DNA of 64,000 bases from Microbulbifer sp. MKSA007 (GTDB lineage Bacteria; Pseudomonadota; Gammaproteobacteria; Pseudomonadales; Cellvibrionaceae). Positions 56,555 through 64,000 of this stretch are shown here, in pieces. The stretch's first letter is position 1. Each line of letters starts with the position of its first letter. The translations under genes were made by a program, and so were the position numbers. Below the pieces are notes generated by a model that made no database searches, was not told the origin of the DNA, and saw nothing but the letters and a program-made list of their open reading frames with translations. The DNA lies in contig CP128433.1 of NCBI GenBank assembly GCA_032615215.1, positions 5,041,001 through 5,105,000 of the forward strand, written 5' to 3'.

Positions 56555-58663
56555 CTACTCGATTTTCATGCCCAGCTGGTAGGCAAGGAAGCTCCACTGA
56601 TTGGCGAAGTCTTCCACCTGCATCCATACCGGCTTGCCTGCACCGTGCCCAGCCCGAGTTTCCACGGCAAGCCAGACCGGTTTGTCACAGCCCTGATCTC
56701 TTTGTAGGGCTGCCGCAAATTTGTAGCTGTGCCAGGGAACCACTCGATCATCGCGATCGGCAGTGGTGATTAGCGTGGCCGGATAGCAGGTGCCCTCACG
56801 GGTGTTGTGGACCGGAGAATAGGCATGCAGCGCTTTGAACTCATCGCGATTTTCACTAAGCCCATAATCGCTCGACCACTGCCGGGCATTAGCGGAAGCG
56901 GTATGATATCGCAGCATATCCAGGACACCGACTACCGGTAATGCCGCCGCAAATAAATCCGGTCGTTGTACCAGCGTTGCCCCCGCCAATAGTCCACCAT
57001 TGGAGCGGCCACTAATAGCAAGCTTTTCAGGAGAAGTGACTTTCTCCTCGATCAGCCACTCAGCTGCAGCGATAAAATCATCGAAGACATTTTGCTTTTG
57101 CGTCTTGGTACCCGCCTGGTGCCAAGCATTGCCGTACTCGCTACCACCGCGCAAGTTGGCCAGTGCCAGGGTGCCGCCCATATCCAACCAACCGACAAAG
57201 CGGTTGTAGAAGCGCGGTAACTGAGCGGAGTTAAAACCACCATATCCATAAAGCAGCGTCGGGTTGGAGCCATCTCGCTTCATTCCCTTCTTATGCACGA
57301 GGAATAGAGGCACCCGGGTACCGTCCTTACTCTTATAGAAATGCTGACTCACAGTCAGATCGGAAAAGTCTGCTGCATATTTTGGCTGCTTGAACAGTTT
57401 GGTTTCACCAGTCTGTACATTCAGGTGGTAGATACTCGGCGGGGTAATAAAATTAGAGAAAGCGTAGAAGGTCTCAACTTCATTCGGCTCACCATAAAAC
57501 CCCTTCACTGAGCCCACCCCTGGCAGCTTCAGCTCGTACTGTTTCTTACCGTTAGTATCGGTCACCAGCACTCGCGATTTTGCATCCTCCAGGTAGTGAA
57601 GCACAAAGCGATCACCGATATAACTGGCACTCTGCAGGGCACTAGTCGTCTCCGGCACCAGATCGCGCCAGTGTTTGCGTTGCGGCTTATTCAGATCAAT
57701 AGCGATTACACGGCCCAGCGGCGCCCCCGCACTGGTCTCAAAGTAAAAGGTGCTCCCTTTATTTCCGAGATACTGGTATAGGCCATCCCAGTCATCCAGA
57801 AGCTTAACTACCTTGCCGCTTTCATCGCGTAAATCGCGATAGTAAAAGCCGTTCGAGTCATAGCCGTCGAAGATGCCAAACAGGAGATAGTTGCCATCGT
57901 CACTCACCGTCGCGCCCGGGTTCCGGGTGGGATGATCGGTAATTTCATAGACCAGTTGATCACTCTCCTGGGCATCTCCCAGTCGGTGAAAATAGACGGC
58001 TACCTGTTTACTATCATCCGCCGTGCCATCTCTGTTAAACGGGTACCGGCTATAGTAAAAACCGGACTCATCCGGCGCCCAACTGGCATCACTAAACTTG
58101 ATACCAGTCAGTTGTTCCTTCAGATCCTTGCCTGTCTTTAGGTCGCGAATACGATAGTCGGTCCAGTCAGTGCCACCATCCGAGATACCGTAAGCCAGAT
58201 AGCGGCCCTTTGGACTGACTTTGAGGCGCTTGGCAGCAATAGTGCCATCTTCACTTAGGGTACGTGGATCTAAGACCGTATCGCCCTCAGCAGACAGGCT
58301 AGAAGCCTTATAGAAAACATTCTGATCCCAATCACCGGTGTTGTAGCTGTAGTAATAGCTATCGCCCTTCTTGTACGGAACACCGTAGCGCTCGTAGCGC
58401 CATAGTTCTGCAAGCCGGTCATTGATTTTCTGCCACCCGGGCAGGTCCTTCAAACGCGGTAATGAATGGTCATTCTGTTTGGCCACCCAACTCTTTACCT
58501 CATCACTGGACATTTTTTCCATCCAGCGATAGGGGTCAGCCACCTTTTGACCAAAATATTCATCAATTTGAGCACCCGGCTTACTATCCGGATAGCTATC
58601 AGCTGCGTGAACACTCACCGCAGCAAGTGCACCGGCAACCAGTGCCACTAGCTGTCTCTTCAT
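56555..58663 (-). CDS. Exported prolyl oligopeptidase (S9A)
   Basis: The product has 702 residues with a signal peptide (LVALVAGALAAVSVHA). The N-terminal beta-propeller (DPYRWMEKMSSDEVKSWV at the start) leads to the hydrolase domain with Ser in GRSNGGLLAG, Asp in TADRDDRVVPWHS and His in ETRAGHGAGKP. It cleaves short proline-containing peptides in the periplasm. It is divergent to dtd. Confidence 0.95.
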   Translation of the reverse strand: MKRQLVALVAGALAAVSVHAADSYPDSKPGAQIDEYFGQKVADPYRWMEKMSSDEVKSWVAKQNDHSLPRLKDLPGWQKINDRLAELWRYERYGVPYKKGDSYYYSYNTGDWDQNVFYKASSLSAEGDTVLDPRTLSEDGTIAAKRLKVSPKGRYLAYGISDGGTDWTDYRIRDLKTGKDLKEQLTGIKFSDASWAPDESGFYYSRYPFNRDGTADDSKQVAVYFHRLGDAQESDQLVYEITDHPTRNPGATVSDDGNYLLFGIFDGYDSNGFYYRDLRDESGKVVKLLDDWDGLYQYLGNKGSTFYFETSAGAPLGRVIAIDLNKPQRKHWRDLVPETTSALQSASYIGDRFVLHYLEDAKSRVLVTDTNGKKQYELKLPGVGSVKGFYGEPNEVETFYAFSNFITPPSIYHLNVQTGETKLFKQPKYAADFSDLTVSQHFYKSKDGTRVPLFLVHKKGMKRDGSNPTLLYGYGGFNSAQLPRFYNRFVGWLDMGGTLALANLRGGSEYGNAWHQAGTKTQKQNVFDDFIAAAEWLIEEKVTSPEKLAISGRSNGGLLAGATLVQRPDLFAAALPVVGVLDMLRYHTASANARQWSSDYGLSENRDEFKALHAYSPVHNTREGTCYPATLITTADRDDRVVPWHSYKFAAALQRDQGCDKPVWLAVETRAGHGAGKPVWMQVEDFANQWSFLAYQLGMKIE

Positions 58664-58750
58664 ACCGTTATTCTCGGTTTCTCTACTGGGAACAGTCCGC
58701 TAATCTAGGCGATTTAGACGATCGGTTCCAGAGCAGCAGAGAGAAGTGAG

Positions 58751-59188
58751 ATGAAAGGATTGATCCAAAGGGTAAGCCATGCCCAGGTTAATGTAGCGGG
58801 AGAGGCCGTTGGGGCCATAGATAAAGGTATCCTCCTGCTGCTAGGTATCGAAGCCCAGGACACTACTGATAGTGCAGATAAGCTGCTGCACAAAGTCCTG
58901 AATTACCGTATTTTTCCCGATGATAAAGGGCGTATGAATCTCAACCTCCAAAAGGCGGGAGGTGGGCTCCTGATTGTCAGTCAGTTCACACTAGTTGCCG
59001 AAACTGATAGAGGTTTACGCCCGAGCTTTAGTCGCGGCGCATCACCAGAATACGCGGAGGAGCTCTACAACTATTTCGTTAAAAGTTCCAAAGCCCAATT
59101 TACGCCAGTGGCCACTGGAATATTTGCAGCGGATATGCAGGTTTCACTAGTCAATGACGGCCCGGTAACTTTTATGCTGGAAACCTAG
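58751..59188 (+). CDS. dtd: D-aminoacyl-tRNA deacylase
   Basis: The product has 145 residues, the usual length. Core motifs: LIQRVSHAQVNVAGEAVGAI, GGGLLIVSQFTLVAETDRGLRPSF and LVNDGPVTFMLE, whose Gly-Pro forms the chirality check. It frees tRNA from D-amino acids. Confidence 0.96.
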   Translation: MKGLIQRVSHAQVNVAGEAVGAIDKGILLLLGIEAQDTTDSADKLLHKVLNYRIFPDDKGRMNLNLQKAGGGLLIVSQFTLVAETDRGLRPSFSRGASPEYAEELYNYFVKSSKAQFTPVATGIFAADMQVSLVNDGPVTFMLET

Positions 59189-59297
59189 AGACATTCCACA
59201 GGCTCTTTCTGTTGTTTCACCTAATCAGGAAAACTCTACCAGTTGGTTAGGTTGCTAATGACTAAAAAATATCGCTAAAAAATGGAGAGGCAAAAGG

Positions 59298-59828
59298 ATG
59301 ACTAAGAAGCCTATAGTAGTAAACAGTGATATCAAACTCGATCCACTTTTGGATAGTGACACACAAATCATCTTTACCTTAATTGAAAATAACAGACCAC
59401 TGCTAGAGAAATATCTCTATTGGGCAAAGCTTGTTGTCGACCTCCCAACCACAGAAAAATATATTGCCGACAGAGTATTTAGCAATAGTTTCGGAGCATC
59501 CTGGTACAAGATCCACTATTCGGACAAGGTAGTCGGGATCTTTGGTATCAAGGAAATTGACCTTAAAAAACAAAATGCAGAAATAGGGTATTGGTTATGT
59601 AAAAGCTGCCATGGCAATGGAATCGTAACTCGAATCGTAAATAAAATATCTAGCTACTTGAAAGATCTGCACGATATTCAAGCGTTGAAAATTCACTGCT
59701 TATCTGAAAACAGTGCCAGCATAGCCGTAGCAGAACGCGTAGGTGGAGTGCATAGTGAAACTATTCCAAATTATTATTCGATTGATGGAATATTCCAGGA
59801 CTTGAAAATCTACACAGTTCCTACCTGA
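59298..59828 (+). CDS. GNAT-family acetyltransferase, RimJ/RimL-like
   Basis: The product has 176 residues and fits the ribosomal-protein acetyltransferase type: NAEIGYWLCKSCHGNGIVTRIVNKIS (acetyl-CoA loop, unusual Cys), a central strand KIHCLSENSASIAVAERVGG and C-terminal FQDLKIYTV. It is AT-rich compared with its neighbours, which may mean recent transfer. Substrate unknown. Confidence 0.85.
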   Translation: MTKKPIVVNSDIKLDPLLDSDTQIIFTLIENNRPLLEKYLYWAKLVVDLPTTEKYIADRVFSNSFGASWYKIHYSDKVVGIFGIKEIDLKKQNAEIGYWLCKSCHGNGIVTRIVNKISSYLKDLHDIQALKIHCLSENSASIAVAERVGGVHSETIPNYYSIDGIFQDLKIYTVPT

Positions 59829-59860
59829 TTCATTATTTTAACTGTGGAGTACAGGAATAT

Positions 59861-60859
59861 TTATTGCTGAATATTTACTGGACTCCACTCAATACCATCT
59901 GACCCTTGTCCCGCATTAAATATACGCTTAACTTTCCAAGTTGCGGTATCTATTTCAACAACTTTTCCGTCTCTCTGAGAACCGGCAAACAAAAACTTTC
60001 CGTCCGGAGAGAAAAATAGCGATGCTGGCTGTCTGGCCCCTGCGCTGCCGACATCAATCTCATGTAACCGTTTACGGGTCTTGGCGTCATACACCAGTAT
60101 ACGATTACCATTTAAGTCTGCTACAGCTACCACTTCGCCATCAGGGTGAAACCTGATTCGGATAGGCAGAAAACCAACATCTATCGTTTCTTTTTGCTTT
60201 AACGTTTCAGTATCGAAAATAAAGATATTTTCTGACTGATTATTTCCTATCCATAGCTCGCTATTATCGGGGCTTACCCACACCGCCTCCGGCCCATCCC
60301 CTGCCGGTATTGTAGATTTCAATTCCATAGTCTCTGTATCAATTACACTGAACGTATCCGACCCCCGGCTAGTAACGTAGGCGGTCTTCAGATCAGGTGA
60401 TAGTGCAAGCATATGGCTACCTACCTGATCAGTACGGGCAACGCCCAATACTTTTCCTTCAGCCACATCCACCTTTATCACGTCGCTGGTTTCTTCTGTC
60501 GTAACAATCACATTATTGCTGTCGCCCAGCCAAGCGATACCGTGAGGGCCTTTGTGTGGACTGATATCAATTCTTTTCAGGCGCTTACCGCTCGCGATAT
60601 CGAATACATTCAGCTCTTCTCCCACGTAACCATCTTCAAGGTAAGAAACTACCACCACTTTAGATTTATCCGGCGACACTATTAATTCATGGGGCGAACC
60701 TCCAGTTTCCGGTTTCTTAACCTCTTGGCCGGAAGCCAGGTCAATAAAACTCACCGTGCCCTCATATTTATTTCCTACTACCAACGTCTGCGCCCTTAGC
60801 GATCCAGCAGCTAAAAGTACTAATGACATGGAAATTAAAAGTAGAAATCTCATTAGCAA
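59861..60859 (-). CDS. Exported YncE-like seven-bladed beta-propeller
   Basis: The product has 332 residues with a signal peptide (FLLLISMSLVLLAAGSLRA) and repeated propeller blades with LALSPDLKTAYVTSRGSDTF and AVWVSPDNSELWIGNNQSEN type sequences. YncE-like proteins are periplasmic, and some bind DNA or are iron-regulated in E. coli. Ligand unknown. It has no operon partner, and AT-rich DNA lies upstream. Confidence 0.85.
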   Translation of the reverse strand: MLMRFLLLISMSLVLLAAGSLRAQTLVVGNKYEGTVSFIDLASGQEVKKPETGGSPHELIVSPDKSKVVVVSYLEDGYVGEELNVFDIASGKRLKRIDISPHKGPHGIAWLGDSNNVIVTTEETSDVIKVDVAEGKVLGVARTDQVGSHMLALSPDLKTAYVTSRGSDTFSVIDTETMELKSTIPAGDGPEAVWVSPDNSELWIGNNQSENIFIFDTETLKQKETIDVGFLPIRIRFHPDGEVVAVADLNGNRILVYDAKTRKRLHEIDVGSAGARQPASLFFSPDGKFLFAGSQRDGKVVEIDTATWKVKRIFNAGQGSDGIEWSPVNIQQ

Positions 60860-61626
60860 GCCTCTCGGAGGAATTTGTCGCTAGTAGAATGCTTCCTTAA
60901 CAGCACATCCCAGCGAGCCTTTTAGAACTGAAAAGTCAGCCCTGGTTATCCACTGAAACACTGGATAATAGATCGTAAAAATAGAATTCTTTAGATGTTT
61001 TCTTCATTACAGGGATGTTACTAACAGAATTCTTGGATAGTACTGTGCATAACTTTTGGATAGAGGTCTGGAAGCCTTTAATTTCGTGCAATGAAATAAT
61101 TCGATTAAAAAACCAACGAAAAAAGTGTCAGGTTATCCACTAAAAGTAAGACCAGAACGTTACTAACAGAAAGTCTGGATAGAGTTGTGCATAACTTTAA
61201 TAAACGAGCTGCAGGCCCCGTGGTTACAGGGGATTACTGCAGAGACTAAAAAATCACCGATATTTTTACCGGCTAATTTTAATTTTTGGCGGGAGTGGTA
61301 TGGGTACTTTTCTGAGTTTTACGCGAGTTATTTTTGTTGGATTATTTTTTGTGTGAGTGCAAAGGCGTTTGGAGAGAAGATCAGTAAAGACCTATTTTTA
61401 TAGGCTTTTTAGGAGAGCGTCTGTTTAAGGTGCTCAGGTAATTTTAGCTTTTTCTTATTTATTTACTGACTGACTTTTAAATAGAAAGTTGAGCATTAAA
61501 GTTTTTCAGAATTACTTTTATTTTTTCTATTTAATTTTTACTAAGTATTTTCTGCTTTCCCTCTCTTCCTTCCCTTTCTTAGTTTTTAGCTTTTGTTTTT
61601 TGCTTCTTTAAAATATTTTTAGCCAT
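60860..61626. other. AT-rich spacer with DnaA-box-like motifs
   Basis: No supportable gene in almost 770 bases between the propeller gene and the 5S terminator. Four DnaA-box-like motifs are present: TTATCCACT at 60946 and 61133, and TGTGCATAA (reverse of TTATGCACA) at 61044 and 61186. The last two match the TTATNCACA consensus in full. Other short repeats are GTTACTAACAG at 61017 and 61159. The 72-codon ORF at 61185-61403 is probably not a gene. Confidence 0.6.
60946..61194. promoter_or_regulatory. Cluster of four DnaA-box-like motifs
   Basis: Forward-type TTATCCACT at 60946-60954 and 61133-61141 (one mismatch to TTATCCACA each), and reverse-type TGTGCATAA at 61044-61052 and 61186-61194 (perfect TTATNCACA). 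They lie in an AT-rich stretch between convergent transcripts. No dnaA, dnaN or mnmG gene is adjacent. Confidence 0.45.
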
Positions 61627-61655
61627 AAAAAAAGGGCCACCCTGTTGGGTGGCCC
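61627..61655 (-). terminator. Rho-independent terminator of the rRNA operon
   Basis: GGGCCACCC at 61634-61642 pairs with GGGTGGCCC at 61647-61655; on the minus strand a run of seven T ends it. It lies about 14 bases after the 5S gene. Confidence 0.9.
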
Positions 61656-61668
61656 TTTCGGATTAGAA

Positions 61669-61786
61669 GCCTGACGATGACCTACTCTCACATGGGGAAG
61701 CCCCACACTACCATCGGCGATGTTGCGTTTCACTTCTGAGTTCGGCAAGGGATCAGGTGGTTCCACAACTCTATTGTCGTCAGGCA
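61669..61786 (-). rRNA. rrf: 5S ribosomal RNA
   Basis: About 118 bases on the minus strand, from TGCCTGACGACAATAG to GTCATCGTCAGGCT. The inner part matches the conserved bacterial 5S sequence (CCGAACTCAGAAGTGAAACG and GATGGTAGTGTGGGG). The ends pair to form helix I. Confidence 0.96.
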
Positions 61787-61988
61787 AACTGGCTTGGGTT
61801 GGCGTTGGTCTTATAAGCAATGTGCTTGGCCTGCCGCGTTATCGCTGTTTGCCTCGGTCATGTTATTGACCGGCGATAACCCCAAATAAGTCGGTAAAAC
61901 AATCTGTAGTAATACACCGCAAGCGATCGTATGTCTCTAACTCACAATCCGCTAGCTTAGCTAGTCGTTAGTAACCATCTCTGTTGTA
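61787..61988. other. 23S-5S internal spacer
   Basis: About 200 bases between the 23S 3' end and 5S. No tRNA or ORF is seen. Confidence 0.7.

Positions 61989-64000
<2,012 letters not shown>

Noticed and set aside
61185..61403. 72-codon ORF before the rRNA operon
   Set aside because: It begins inside a DnaA-like motif, has no ribosome site or family features and is AT-rich; probably not coding.
60860..61626. Chromosomal origin of replication
   Set aside because: DnaA-like boxes are present but no dnaA, dnaN, mnmG or AT-rich 13-mer set is seen next to them.

Overview
The window looks like chromosome from a marine gammaproteobacterium of the Cellvibrionales, most like Microbulbifer. This is an inference from gene content: a secreted GH18 chitinase with a Thr-Gly-Asp repeat linker, a glnA / DUF4124 / ntrB / ntrC cluster next to thiI and typA, and an envelope-heavy set of TPR, ExbBD, TonB-like and SpoIIM/MoxR/DUF58 operons. 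No marker gene could be searched, so the genus is not certain. The right end carries the 3' part of a ribosomal RNA operon on the minus strand (5S and about 2 kb of 23S).

Layout. 1-6904 (+): a proton-motive-force envelope machine made of TPR proteins, a small exported protein, one ExbB/TolQ, two ExbD/TolR and a TonB/AgmX-like protein. 7003-7997 (-): DUF2237 and DUF2939. 8166-15875 (+): a membrane protein, then the RDD, SpoIIM, DUF4129, DUF4350, MoxR and DUF58 operon. 16208-19031 (+): a probable copper-uptake pair. 19144-22378 (-): small genes, then cysQ and cysM. 22581-32013 (+): a run of housekeeping genes (lysoplasmalogenase, nucleotidase, hslR, Deg-like protease, hslO, pckA), two tandem M15-type peptidase genes and an AI-2E-type transporter. 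32087-33003: a bestrophin-like gene broken by a 265-bp MITE-like element. 33171-39296: peroxiredoxin, PAS protein, ntrC, ntrB, DUF4124 and glnA with a sigma54 promoter. 39622-45733 (+): thiI, typA, chitinase. 45734-47122: AT-rich, gene-poor, with decayed ORFs. 47123-60859: macro domain, diguanylate cyclase, VIT, acetyltransferases, exported peptidases, MscS, tag, an SDR, dtd and a YncE-like propeller. 60860-61626: AT-rich spacer with DnaA-box-like motifs. 61627-64000: rRNA.

Four genes (TPR lipoprotein at 3077, copper receptor at 16879, DUF4124 at 26000, M15 peptidase at 29446) are each split by one frameshift in a mononucleotide run (T5, G5, C5, G6). In each case a small change in run length restores a full family-like protein. 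The simplest reading is homopolymer indel error in the assembly, though real mutations cannot be excluded.

The most unusual biology: (1) the TPR/ExbB/ExbD/ExbD/AgmX-like locus, in which the first ExbD lacks the usual membrane aspartate while the second keeps it; (2) the MITE-like element splitting a DUF4239 gene; (3) the DnaA-box-like cluster beside the rRNA operon.
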